DNA of 64,000 nucleotides from Palsa-1439 sp050015495 (GTDB lineage Bacteria > Verrucomicrobiota > Verrucomicrobiia > Palsa-1439). Made by a program: the position numbers and the translations under genes. Shown here piece by piece: positions 43,813-54,473 of the stretch. The stretch is taken from positions 4,581 to 68,580 of the forward strand of contig JBEKBH010000018.1 in NCBI GenBank assembly GCA_050015495.1, written 5' to 3'. Numbering within the stretch: the stretch's first letter is position 1; every line of letters starts with the position of its first letter. Under the pieces are notes generated by a model that was given only the letters and a program-made list of their open reading frames with translations, did not search any database and was not told where the DNA came from.

Positions 43813-46572
43813 ATGACGGAGACCCAAGCAAATTACAAAGATACGCTGAACCTGCCGCAGACGGACTTCCCGATGAAGGCCAACCTGCCGCAGCGCGAGC
43901 CCGAGATGTTGGCGCGCTGGGAACGGGACAAACTATACGAGAGAATCCTGGCCGCCCGACGCGACGCGCCCCTGTTCGTCCTGCATGACGGCCCGCCGTT
44001 TGCCAACGGCGACGTGCACATCGGCCACGTCCTCAACAAGACGCTCAAAGACGTGGTGATCAAGTACAAGAGCATGCGCGGGTTCCGGGCGCCGTACGTG
44101 CCGGGCTGGGATTGCCACGGTCAGCCCATTGAATACAAGGTGAAGAAGGAACTCGGCAAGGAGGCCGACCAACTGTCGCAGACGGAGCTGCGCAAGCGCT
44201 GCCGGGCCTACGCGGAGAAGTACGTGGATATCCAGCGCCAACAGTTCAAGCGACTCGGGGTGTTCGGCGATTGGGAGCATCCGTATCTCACGATGAGCCC
44301 GTCGTATGAGGCCGAGGTCATTGGCGCGCTGGCGGATATGGTCGCGGACGGTTTCGTGTACCGCGGGAAGAAACCGGTGTATTGGTGCGCGACCTGCCGC
44401 ACCGCGCTGGCCGAGGCGGAAGTGGAATACGCCGACCACGTATCGCAGTCCGTGTACGTGAAGTTCCCCGTCAAAGGCCGTGAGAACGAGTTCGCGGTGA
44501 TCTGGACGACGACGCCTTGGACATTGCCGGCGAACCTGGCGATCGCGGTCAAGCCGGAGTTGACGTATGTCCGCGCGAAAACGTCGGCGGGCGAGACGTG
44601 GATTCTGGCCGAAGGACTGGTCGAACAAGTCGCGAAGGCATGCGGCGTGGAGCTGGCCGTCCAGGAAAAGCTGTTGGGTCGGGACCTCGAAGGCATGGTC
44701 GCGCGTCATCCATTTATGGACCGCGATTCCCCAATCATCTTTTCGCCCTACGTGACATTGGAGCAGGGCACGGGTTTGGTGCACACGGCGCCCGGGCACG
44801 GCGCCGAGGACTACGAGCTCGGGCAGAAGTACGGACTCGACACGCTGGCGCCTGTCGATGACGGCGGTGTGTTCACCAAGGAGGCCGGGCCGTTCACGGG
44901 TCAGTTTGTGTTCAAGGCCAACCAGGCGATCGTCGATCACCTGCAAGCGACGGGGGCGTTGGCGGGGCGGGCTGAGATCAAGCACTCGTACCCGCATTGC
45001 TGGCGGTGCAAGAACCCGATCATTTTCCGGGCCGTGGAACAGTGGTTCATCGCGGTTGACCATCGTGATCTGCGCCGGAACGCGCTGGACGAAGTGCGCA
45101 AGGTCAAATGGGTGCCCACGTGGGGCGAGAACCGGATCACGGGCACCATCGAGCAGCGGCCGGATTGGTGCATCTCGCGGCAGCGCGCGTGGGGTGTGCC
45201 GTTGCCGTTCCTGGAGTGCGCCGATTGCCATCAATCGGTCCTTGATGCGGGATTGATCCGGAAGTTCCGCGAGAAGGTTTTGAAGGATGGCGTGGATATC
45301 TGGTTCGAGCGGAGCGTGGCAGAACTGTTCGGCGACGTGAAATGCCCGTCATGCGGTTCGGCCAACCTGAAGAAAAGTCCCGACATCGTGGACGTGTGGT
45401 TCGAGTCGGGCGTGAGCCATCGCGCGGTGTTGCGGATGCGACCGGATCTGGCGTATCCGGCGGACGTCTATTTGGAGGGAAGCGACCAACACCGGGGTTG
45501 GTTCCAATCGGCGTTGCTGACGGCGGTGGCCACGGAGAAACGCGCGCCGTTCCAGACGGTGGTGACGCATGGGTTCCTGGTGGTGCAGGTCGAAGAGACG
45601 GGCAAGAAGCAGAAGGTCTCGAAATCGGCCGGCAAGCCGGCGAAGTCCGACGACTACGTGAAACGGTACGGCGCCGACGTGTTGCGGCTGTGGGTGATCT
45701 CGGAGGATTACCAGACGGACGTACCGTTGTCGGACGAGATTTTCGAGCGCGTCTCGGAGACGTATCGCAAGGTGCGCAACACGCTGCGCATCCTGCTGGC
45801 GAACGTTCACGATTTCGATCCGGCAAAACATGCGGTGCCACGCGAGAAACTGGCGGAGATCGACCGCTGGTTGCTGTCCTGTTTGCAGGGAGTGGTGGCC
45901 AACGTGCAGGATGCGTACGAGCACTACAACTTCCACGCGGTCTATCATGCGATCAACGCGTTTTGCACGACCGAAATTTCGTCCTTTTACGTTGACGTAA
46001 TGAAAGACCCGTTGTATACGCTTGCGCCCAATTCGGCGGAGCGGCGGTCCGCGCAGACGGCGATTTTTGAGACCGTGGCGACGCTGGCGAAGTTGCTGGC
46101 GCCGATCATGCCGTTCACGGCGGACGAAGTGTGGAGCTTCCTGCCGGGGCGAGAGACGGAGTCGGTGCACTTGGCCGGTTTTCCGAAGGTGGACCAGGGT
46201 CTGCGGGACGAAGAGTTGGAACAGCGTTGGAGAAGGGTGCGCGCCGTGCGGGCGCGGGTGGATTTCGAATTGGAAAAGGAGCGCCAGGCAGGTCGGATCG
46301 GCAAATCGCTCGAAGCACAGGTGGAGATCGGGCCGGATAACGAAGCCACCTCGGGGTTGCTGAGGGCGCTGGGGGCGACGTTGGAGACGGTGTTGATCGT
46401 ATCGCAGGCCCGGATCGGTCAGCCGACGGGCGGCGATCTGGGCGTGAAGGTCAGCCGCGCGACGGGCGGGAAGTGCGTGCGTTGCTGGCGATGGACGGAC
46501 GATGTCGGGATGGACGCGGCGCATCCCGGGTTGTGCGGGCGGTGCACGTCGGTGATCAAGGCGCTGGCGTGA
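43813..46572 (+). CDS. ileS: Isoleucyl-tRNA synthetase
   Basis: A 919-residue class I synthetase. The HIGH motif is in 'NGDVHIGHVLNKTLKD' (about 67-73), and the KMSKS motif reads 'KVSKSAG' (about 603). The editing domain contains 'IWTTTPWTLPANLAIAV' and 'GTGLVHTAPGHGAEDYE'. A C-terminal zinc knuckle, 'CVRCWRWTDD..CGRC', is present. I start at 43813 (MTETQANYKDTLNLPQTDF), matching the usual N-terminus. It is followed closely by the dksA-like and lspA genes, a probable operon. Confidence 0.97.
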   Translation: MTETQANYKDTLNLPQTDFPMKANLPQREPEMLARWERDKLYERILAARRDAPLFVLHDGPPFANGDVHIGHVLNKTLKDVVIKYKSMRGFRAPYVPGWDCHGQPIEYKVKKELGKEADQLSQTELRKRCRAYAEKYVDIQRQQFKRLGVFGDWEHPYLTMSPSYEAEVIGALADMVADGFVYRGKKPVYWCATCRTALAEAEVEYADHVSQSVYVKFPVKGRENEFAVIWTTTPWTLPANLAIAVKPELTYVRAKTSAGETWILAEGLVEQVAKACGVELAVQEKLLGRDLEGMVARHPFMDRDSPIIFSPYVTLEQGTGLVHTAPGHGAEDYELGQKYGLDTLAPVDDGGVFTKEAGPFTGQFVFKANQAIVDHLQATGALAGRAEIKHSYPHCWRCKNPIIFRAVEQWFIAVDHRDLRRNALDEVRKVKWVPTWGENRITGTIEQRPDWCISRQRAWGVPLPFLECADCHQSVLDAGLIRKFREKVLKDGVDIWFERSVAELFGDVKCPSCGSANLKKSPDIVDVWFESGVSHRAVLRMRPDLAYPADVYLEGSDQHRGWFQSALLTAVATEKRAPFQTVVTHGFLVVQVEETGKKQKVSKSAGKPAKSDDYVKRYGADVLRLWVISEDYQTDVPLSDEIFERVSETYRKVRNTLRILLANVHDFDPAKHAVPREKLAEIDRWLLSCLQGVVANVQDAYEHYNFHAVYHAINAFCTTEISSFYVDVMKDPLYTLAPNSAERRSAQTAIFETVATLAKLLAPIMPFTADEVWSFLPGRETESVHLAGFPKVDQGLRDEELEQRWRRVRAVRARVDFELEKERQAGRIGKSLEAQVEIGPDNEATSGLLRALGATLETVLIVSQARIGQPTGGDLGVKVSRATGGKCVRCWRWTDDVGMDAAHPGLCGRCTSVIKALA

Positions 46573-46585
46573 AAATTGCAGCAGG

Positions 46586-47254
46586 ATGGGAAACTTTATG
46601 AAGAAGCAGTCCAAGAAAACCGGGTCGGGTAAACCAAAATTCAGTTCAGGGAAGGGAACCATGGGGACAGCGAAAACTGGTCACAAATCCAAGGTGGTGG
46701 CGGTAGCCAAATCGAAGTCAGCGCGGGCGCAAGCGGGGAGCAGGGAAGCCGAAGTCGCTGTGGCGGAAGCGGAGTTGAACCGTCCGCCGAAGACGTTGAA
46801 GCTTTCCAAGGAAGATGCGGCCAAGTTCAAGAAACTGCTGCTCGATTTGCGCGATCATCTGATCGACGGCGTCAATTTTCTGGCCAGCGATAACCTCAAG
46901 CGGTCGCATCGCGATGCGTCCGGTGAATTGAGTGGGTACAGCCTGCACATGGCCGACGCAGGCACGGACAATTTCGATCGCGAATTCGCGCTGAGCCTGG
47001 TCTCGAACGAGCAAGAGGCGCTGTATGAGATCGAGGAGGCCCTCAAACGGCTGGAACACAGCACGTACGGGATTTGCGGCAATTGCGAAAAGCCCATTTT
47101 GAAGGCACGGCTGGAGGCAGTACCCTTCGCGCGGTTGTGCGTAAACTGCCAGTCGACGGTCGAAAAGGATCCGCGGCGGCCCGTCGTGCAGGGACCGATG
47201 TTCACCGAGTCCGCGGAGGAGGAAGGCGGCGAGGCGGAGGAGGCCGAGGAGTAG
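46586..47254 (+). CDS. DksA/TraR-family zinc-finger protein
   Basis: A 222-residue protein. The first 75 residues are a Lys/Ser/Ala-rich basic tail. The DksA-like part (about 80-200) has a coiled region 'LSKEDAAKFKKLLLDLRDHL' and the zinc finger 'CGNCEKPILKARLEAVPFAR' followed by L-CVNC (C-x2-C-x17-C-x2-C). It ends in an acidic tail. DksA-like proteins bind RNA polymerase through its secondary channel and tune rRNA and stress genes; here the long basic N-terminus is unusual. A second ATG at 46598 is possible. It lies 13 bases after ileS and 16 before lspA. Confidence 0.85.
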   Translation: MGNFMKKQSKKTGSGKPKFSSGKGTMGTAKTGHKSKVVAVAKSKSARAQAGSREAEVAVAEAELNRPPKTLKLSKEDAAKFKKLLLDLRDHLIDGVNFLASDNLKRSHRDASGELSGYSLHMADAGTDNFDREFALSLVSNEQEALYEIEEALKRLEHSTYGICGNCEKPILKARLEAVPFARLCVNCQSTVEKDPRRPVVQGPMFTESAEEEGGEAEEAEE

Positions 47255-47270
47255 GACGCGAGGCGCCCCC

Positions 47271-47753
47271 ATGCAATGGGTCGCACTCATCGCCGTCGCA
47301 ATTGCCGCACTCGACCAGTTCAGCAAATGGCTGGTCGTCCGCTTCATCAGCCCGGAAGAAACGCGCGTCGTCATCGCGGGCTTCTTCAGTCTGGTCAACT
47401 GGCGCAATACCGGCGCCGCATGGGGTATTTTTCAGCATTATAATCTGCTGCTGACCGTGGTCTCGCTGGTGACGGTGCTCGTGCTCTGGTTGTTCCGTCA
47501 TTCCTTTTCACTGGGGCGTCCGGGCCCGCGGCTGGCGCTCGGGCTGGTTGCGGGAGGGATCATCGGCAACCTGATTGACCGCGTTCGCGTTGGCTCCGTG
47601 ATCGATTTTCTGTATTTCTCCATCGGGCAATACCACTGGCCGGCGTTCAACGTCGCCGACAGTTCGATCTGTGTCGGCGTGGGGTTGTACATCATCCTGT
47701 CGTGGCGGGCGGGTGGGTCCACGGAGAAGCACCACGCCGCGATCTCGTCGTAG
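47271..47753 (+). CDS. lspA: Lipoprotein signal peptidase (signal peptidase II)
   Basis: A 160-residue inner-membrane aspartic protease with four transmembrane helices. It removes the signal peptide of prolipoproteins before the lipid-modified Cys. Motifs: 'ALDQFSKWLVV', 'NWRNTGAAWGIF', 'GGIIGNLIDRVRVGSVIDFL' with catalytic D112, and 'WPAFNVADSSICVGV' with catalytic D130. It follows the dksA-like gene; a dksA-lspA neighbourhood also occurs in Chlamydia, another PVC member. Confidence 0.95.
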   Translation: MQWVALIAVAIAALDQFSKWLVVRFISPEETRVVIAGFFSLVNWRNTGAAWGIFQHYNLLLTVVSLVTVLVLWLFRHSFSLGRPGPRLALGLVAGGIIGNLIDRVRVGSVIDFLYFSIGQYHWPAFNVADSSICVGVGLYIILSWRAGGSTEKHHAAISS

Positions 47754-47771
47754 CGCGGTGCTCGTCGTGCC

Positions 47772-48575
47772 CTATAAATCGTACGCCGCCCCCTTGCGCC
47801 GGTCGAATTTCGCCAACTGGCGACAGCCTCTCCGCTTCAGAAATGCTTCCACCTCGGCGAACTTCAATCCGACCTGGTCGGGCGCGTGCGCGTCGGAGTT
47901 GACGGTCAGCGGGATGCCCAGCGCCAGCGCTTGTTCGGCCACCGTGAGGGCGGGATACGGCTGTGGTTCGGGAAGTTCAGGATGCCGATAACCCGACGTG
48001 TTGATCTCCAGGCAAATATCCGCTGCTTTGATCTCCTCCAACGTGCGCGTGATGTCCTCAGCCTCGCGCTCGCCGGGCAGGCACCCTGAGCGTTTGGTCA
48101 CGTCAAAGTGGGCGACGATGTCGCACAGCCCGCTCCGCACCATCCGACGCATCCGATCGAAATAGCGCGCGTAGAGCTGGTGCGGGTCTCCGTCGTACTG
48201 GCGCGGCCAGGAGCTCTCACGGCATTCGTTGTCGAGGAAGTGGATTGACCCGATCACGTAGTCCCAGGGATACCGGGCCAGCTGCTGTTCCAGGTAATCT
48301 TCGAGCCCCTCGAGGTAATCCATTTCCAACCCCAGCATCACGTCGATTTTGCCCCGATAACGGAATCGCAGTTCGGTCACGCGTTCGACGTAATAGTCAA
48401 GTTCGGCCTCGGTCATGCGCACGTTGGCGCTGCGGCCGCCGGGGAGGGGATTGTGGTCGGAAAATCCGACCTCGCGCAGGCCGAGGTCGATCCCGCGCTG
48501 GACGTAATCTTCCATCGGCCCTGCGGCGTGCTGGCACAACGGTGTGTGCATGTGATAGTCGCACTGGATGGACAT
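47772..48575 (-). CDS. hisJ: PHP-domain histidinol-phosphatase (HisK/HisJ family)
   Basis: A 267-residue metal-dependent phosphoesterase. Metal ligands: 'DYHMHTPLCQHA' (N-terminal HxH), 'GFSDHNPLPGG', 'GLEMDY' (Glu), 'VIGSIHFLD', 'CDIVAHFDVTKR', and 'TVNSDAHAPDQVG' near the end. This pattern is that of histidinol-phosphate phosphatase, which makes histidinol for HisD and would supply the step missing from the hisB at 26.5 kb. It is convergent with lspA, with 18 bases between stops. Confidence 0.88.
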   Translation of the reverse strand: MSIQCDYHMHTPLCQHAAGPMEDYVQRGIDLGLREVGFSDHNPLPGGRSANVRMTEAELDYYVERVTELRFRYRGKIDVMLGLEMDYLEGLEDYLEQQLARYPWDYVIGSIHFLDNECRESSWPRQYDGDPHQLYARYFDRMRRMVRSGLCDIVAHFDVTKRSGCLPGEREAEDITRTLEEIKAADICLEINTSGYRHPELPEPQPYPALTVAEQALALGIPLTVNSDAHAPDQVGLKFAEVEAFLKRRGCRQLAKFDRRKGAAYDL

Positions 48576-48605
48576 GGCCGTGGACTGTAACGGCGGAGCG
48601 CCGCG

Positions 48606-48634
48606 TTGACAATGACTTTGGCGGCTTCTACTAT
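48606..48634 (+). promoter_or_regulatory. Promoter of the alpha/beta hydrolase gene
   Basis: TTGACA (48606-48611), 17 bases, TACTAT (48629-48634). Only 9 bases separate the -10 from the ATG at 48644, and there is no ribosome site, so transcription probably starts at or next to the start codon (leaderless message). Confidence 0.75.
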
Positions 48635-48643
48635 GCGCGCCGC

Positions 48644-49417
48644 ATGGAAACCCCCATCGTCTTCGAGTCCAAGGGCCAACAGATCGTCGGCATGCTGCAT
48701 CTGCCCGAGGGGCACGGTCGTTGTCCGGCGGCGTTGCTGCTGCACGGCTTTACCGGCACGAGAGTCGAACCTCACCGCATGTTCGTGAAGATTTCGCGGG
48801 CGCTGGCCGAGCATGGCGTTGCCAGTGTGCGGTTTGATTTCCGCGGATCGGGCGACAGTGCTGGCGATTTCGAGGACATGACGATCCGTTCGGAAGTGGC
48901 CGATTCCCTCGAAGCGATCCGATTTCTGGCGCGGCACAAGCGCGTCAACTCGCGGCGCCTCGCTCTCATCGGCATGAGCATGGGCGGCGCGGTCGCGGCG
49001 CACGTTGTCGCCCGCGAGAAACACCGCATCCAATCACTGGTACTGCTGGCGCCGGTGGCCGAAGGCGAGGGCATTCTCGACGAGTTGTCGACGCCCGACG
49101 CCGTATCCTCGCTGGCGGAGACGGGCATCACGGACCACGAGGGCAATCTGGTGGGGGTCGGGTTCATCCGCCAATTCGCCGACATGAGACCGTTGCGCGA
49201 GGTGGTGAAATGCCAATGCCCCGTGCTGCTCATTCATGGGGCGAAAGACGAGACTGTCCCTGTGCACCACACGGACATGTACGAGCACGCGCTGCAAACT
49301 CACAAGCGCGTCGTCAAGAAGGTCATTATCCCCGGCGCGGACCACACCTTCAACAGGCACATCTGGGAGTCCCGCGTCATCACCGAAACCGTCGACTGGC
49401 TCGGTGAGACGATGTAG
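48644..49417 (+). CDS. Alpha/beta hydrolase, feruloyl-esterase-like
   Basis: A 257-residue cytoplasmic serine hydrolase: oxyanion-hole region 'AALLLHGFTGTRVEPHRMFV', 'VRFDFRGSGDSAGDFEDMTI', nucleophile Ser in 'ALIGMSMGGAVAAHVV', Asp in 'LLIHGAKDETVPVHH', and His in 'IIPGADHTFNRHIW'. This resembles cinnamoyl/feruloyl esterases and related lipase-like hydrolases; substrate unknown. I start at ATG 48644 because a strong promoter lies directly in front; the open frame further upstream covers the opposing phosphatase gene. Confidence 0.9.
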   Translation: METPIVFESKGQQIVGMLHLPEGHGRCPAALLLHGFTGTRVEPHRMFVKISRALAEHGVASVRFDFRGSGDSAGDFEDMTIRSEVADSLEAIRFLARHKRVNSRRLALIGMSMGGAVAAHVVAREKHRIQSLVLLAPVAEGEGILDELSTPDAVSSLAETGITDHEGNLVGVGFIRQFADMRPLREVVKCQCPVLLIHGAKDETVPVHHTDMYEHALQTHKRVVKKVIIPGADHTFNRHIWESRVITETVDWLGETM

Positions 49418-49437
49418 CAGGGGCGCCTGTGCGCGAC

Positions 49438-50175
49438 CTATGACCCTTGGGGAAGCTCTTCCTCCGTCATCGCGAACCACAACGAGTCCGCCCATTCGCC
49501 ATCAATGAAACGATCGCGGAGACACTCGGCTTCATTTCGCATGCGAAGCTTTGTCAACAGGCGGACCGCGGCTGTGTTCCGGCTGTCGCAGGTGGCGGTC
49601 ACCCGATGCAGGCCGATGTCTTGCAGGCAAAACGAAAGCGCTGCCTGAAAGGCTTCGAAGCCGAAACTCTGGCGCTTGAAACTGTTGTTGATCTGGATTC
49701 GAAGAGACGCTTGCTGGCGATTCGAATCCACATACTTCATCCACAACAGACCGATCAGTTTGTGACCGTCTCGTAGTACAACGCCGAGGGTTAGCTCACC
49801 CGAAGTGTCCGAGAGTTTTTCCTTCACCACGCGCTCAAGCCAGAGTTTGACCTCGGCTTCATCCATGGGAGGGCGCTCTTCGTAACGAAATGTCTCCGGG
49901 TCCGACAGGATTTCGAGTGCGTCGGGAAAATCCTCGAATTGAAACTTGCGCAAGACCAATCGAGGGGTTTCGATCGGGAGCGGCGGGGCGAAGCCTTCCT
50001 GATTGCCGCTACGCGGGACGATAACGTCCTCGCCGCAATACGGGCAGGGCTGTGCGCTGCCGGCGCAATCCTCGGAATACTCCACCGAATTGCCGCACTT
50101 CGGGCAGGAAAAAGTGATGGAGGTTTCCTCGTTCAAGTTCCGTTTCGACAGCGTCTCGTCGGTTATGATGCCCAC
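49438..50175 (-). CDS. Zinc-ribbon GNAT acetyltransferase (RimJ/RimL-like)
   Basis: A 245-residue protein joining two modules. Residues 22-55 form a zinc ribbon ('FSCPKCGNSVEYSEDC', 'AQPCPYCGEDVIVP'). Residues 68-235 are a GNAT domain of the RimJ/L type: 'ETPRLVLRKFQFEDFPDALE' then 'KLIGLLWMKYVD' and 'SFGFEAFQAALSFCLQDIGL', then 'HRVTATCDSRNTAAVRLLTK'. GNAT enzymes transfer acetyl from acetyl-CoA to N-terminal or small-molecule amines. The GTG start at 50175 has no clear ribosome site; a TTG at about 50136 is possible. It is divergent from uvrB. Confidence 0.82.
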   Translation of the reverse strand: MGIITDETLSKRNLNEETSITFSCPKCGNSVEYSEDCAGSAQPCPYCGEDVIVPRSGNQEGFAPPLPIETPRLVLRKFQFEDFPDALEILSDPETFRYEERPPMDEAEVKLWLERVVKEKLSDTSGELTLGVVLRDGHKLIGLLWMKYVDSNRQQASLRIQINNSFKRQSFGFEAFQAALSFCLQDIGLHRVTATCDSRNTAAVRLLTKLRMRNEAECLRDRFIDGEWADSLWFAMTEEELPQGS

Positions 50176-50247
50176 GACTGTGCGGTTTGGTCAAGCGCGT
50201 CATATCATGTAGCGAACGGCCTTGCGGGTGTGCTAAATTCACTCCTT

Positions 50248-52322
<2,075 letters not shown>

Positions 52323-52323
<1 letters not shown>

Positions 52324-53189
52324 TGACTGCTCTGCCACGAGAATTCATCCAGAACATTGTGCGCGCGGCGCTCGCCGAGGACGTCGGCGCGGGCGATATC
52401 ACGACCGAAGCTGCGATCTCCGCTGACGAACGGGCGGAAGCGTGCCTCGTCGCCAAGAAGCCTTGTGTCGTGGCGGGTCTGCCGTTGGTGGAAGCGGTGT
52501 TTGCGCAAATCGACCCGGAGGTTGCAGTCAGATTGCTGGTCGTTGACGGCGACTTTGCGGGGAAGGGGACGCGTGTCTGTATCCTGCGCGGTTCCGCTCG
52601 GGGAATCCTGACCGGCGAGCGCACGGCGCTGAATTTTCTCCAGCGGCTTTCCGGAATCGCGACGCTGACTCGTCAGTTCATTGATGAAATCGCTGGCACA
52701 AAGGCTAGAATTCTGGACACACGCAAAACCACGCCCACATTGCGGGCGTTGGAGAAATACGCGGTGGGGGTCGGTGGTGGCACCAATCATCGCCTGGGTC
52801 TCTACGACGCCGTCATGATCAAGGACAATCATCGCGTCATTCTCGCCCGACTCGGTCCGAAGGCCCTTGGGGATGCGGTCGCGGCGGCACGCCAAAATCA
52901 TCCGACCGTCCCCATCATCGTCGAAGCGGACACCTTGGAGCAGGTGGAAGAAGCGCTGGCCGCCGGTGCCAACCATATCTTGCTCGACAACATGACTCTG
53001 GACGAATTGCGCGACGCGGTGCGGCTGGTCGGCGGTCGCGCCAAGACGGAAGCCAGTGGCGGCATCACCCTCAAGACGGTCCGCGCCATCGCCCAAACCG
53101 GGGTCGATTACATCTCCGTTGGCGCTCTCACGCATTCGGCGCGCGCGGTGGATTTCTCGCTGGAGGTAGTCGATAAGGAGATTCTGTGA
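52323..53189 (+). CDS. nadC: Nicotinate-nucleotide pyrophosphorylase (quinolinate phosphoribosyltransferase)
   Basis: A 288-residue enzyme that makes nicotinate mononucleotide from quinolinate and PRPP in NAD synthesis. Motifs: 'ALAEDVGAGDITTEAAISAD', 'ERTALNFLQRLSGIATLTRQ', 'ILDTRKTTPTLRALEKYAVG', 'GGGTNHRLGLYDAVMIKDNH', 'VEADTLEQVEEALAAGANHI', 'DNMTLDELRDAV', 'EASGGITLKTVRAIA', 'ISVGALTHSARAVDFSLE'. Its ATG overlaps the uvrB stop by one base, and its own stop overlaps the next start, so it is coupled both ways. Confidence 0.96.
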
Positions 53190-54421
53190 CCGATCCGGGA
53201 CAGGTGCCTCCGCTATTGTCGGCAGCCGTTCGACCTCCGAAGAACCAACTGCGATTATTCGTGGTGCGAGGCACGATTGTTGTGCTGTTGATTGCGGTGG
53301 GTCTCCTGTTGTGGAAGCCGTGGAATGCGCTGGATGATTCCCTGTTTGCGGCCTCGCACCGAGGGCACATCTTACAGGTCTCGTACTATTTGCTGCGAGG
53401 GGAAGACGTAAACGCCCAGAACCCGCGGGGGTATACACCTTTGATGGGGGCCGCTTGGAATGGGCACATGGAGGTGGTTGATCTGCTGGTACATCACGGG
53501 GCAAACCTCGATCTGGATGACGATGACGGCGAGACAGCGCTCATTTGGGCGGCGATTCGTGGTCAGGACAATGTTGTCGAGTACTTGATTGGCAAGGGGG
53601 CATCATTGAACCGGCAAGACTTGCGGGGAAACACGGCCATCATCTGGGCCTTGCAAAATGACCATTCGTCCACGGCTCGGATCCTTTTGGAAGCCAAGGC
53701 CGATATTAATCTGGAGAACCGGGACGGTGAAACAGCGTTGACCAAAGCAGGCCAGCGCGGGCTCACCGGCATGGTCAGTATGCTCAAACATCACGGAGCG
53801 ACGAGGAGGGGCGTGTCAAGCGGTACAAGTCCGTATCCGACAAAACCTCTTTCTAGCTCGCAATTGTGGGCATTGGCAACGACAGCCCTGCTCGTTCAGT
53901 ATAACGGCGACAGTCACGAATTACTTGGGTCAAGGCCATCTTGGGATCACATGTGGGGACAAAATGGATTACGTGATTGGTGGGGCGTCAACGATCGGCA
54001 GGACGCGATCCGTACACTCGACTGGCTGTGGAACGATGGGCACCGCCTGAGGTATCAGGCGGAAGATCTATCGGGGCGTGCGAAGTCGCAGGCGCCCACA
54101 CCGTACCTTGCTTGGGATTACTGCCGTCTGATCTGGGTGGCTGGGGTATCGCACGTCGCAGGGTATTTGACGGAGGAAGAAGCTTGGGGAAGAATCATGC
54201 CCGCCGCGCGCGCGATACAAAGCAATTATTCGTCGTGGCGGGAAATGGGGGAGGATTACCTCCGAGGCCGTCAACGTTGGAATGGCAAGCGCGATTCCCA
54301 ATTTGATGCCATCTTCCAGTTGCTGGTAGATCCAAAGAATTCGAGCAGCCCGTGGAACAAGAACGATTGGGGCACTGATTTGACCGATGTAACCACGAAT
54401 TCCGTCGTCATCGGCCGCTAG
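53186..54421 (+). CDS. Membrane-anchored ankyrin-repeat protein with DUF1266 domain
   Basis: A 411-residue protein with three parts. Residues 24-43 are one transmembrane helix (FVVRGTIVVLLIAVGLLLW). Residues 50-205 hold ankyrin repeats: 'GYTPLMGAAWNGHMEVVDLL', 'GETALIWAAIRGQDNVVEYL', 'GNTAIIWALQNDHSSTARIL', 'GETALTKAGQRGLTGMVSML'. Residues about 235-395 match DUF1266 (YbeR/YbeU type): 'DWWGVNDRQDAIRTLDWLWN', 'YLAWDYCRLIWVAG', 'VAGYLTEEEAWGRIMPAARA', 'SSWREMGEDYLRGRQRW'. DUF1266 has no settled function. The fusion of all three is unusual. It starts at GTG 53186, overlapping nadC. Confidence 0.82.
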   Translation: MTDPGQVPPLLSAAVRPPKNQLRLFVVRGTIVVLLIAVGLLLWKPWNALDDSLFAASHRGHILQVSYYLLRGEDVNAQNPRGYTPLMGAAWNGHMEVVDLLVHHGANLDLDDDDGETALIWAAIRGQDNVVEYLIGKGASLNRQDLRGNTAIIWALQNDHSSTARILLEAKADINLENRDGETALTKAGQRGLTGMVSMLKHHGATRRGVSSGTSPYPTKPLSSSQLWALATTALLVQYNGDSHELLGSRPSWDHMWGQNGLRDWWGVNDRQDAIRTLDWLWNDGHRLRYQAEDLSGRAKSQAPTPYLAWDYCRLIWVAGVSHVAGYLTEEEAWGRIMPAARAIQSNYSSWREMGEDYLRGRQRWNGKRDSQFDAIFQLLVDPKNSSSPWNKNDWGTDLTDVTTNSVVIGR

Positions 54422-54434
54422 CGACGCAATTCTC

Positions 54435-54464
54435 TGGACGGGTGGCAAACTCGCTGGCTACAGT
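54435..54464 (+). promoter_or_regulatory. Candidate promoter of birA
   Basis: TGGACG (54435-54440), an 18-base spacer, TACAGT (54459-54464), then nine bases to the ATG at 54474 without a ribosome site. The layout matches that of the alpha/beta hydrolase gene and suggests a leaderless message. Confidence 0.5.
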
Positions 54465-54473
54465 CATATCGCG

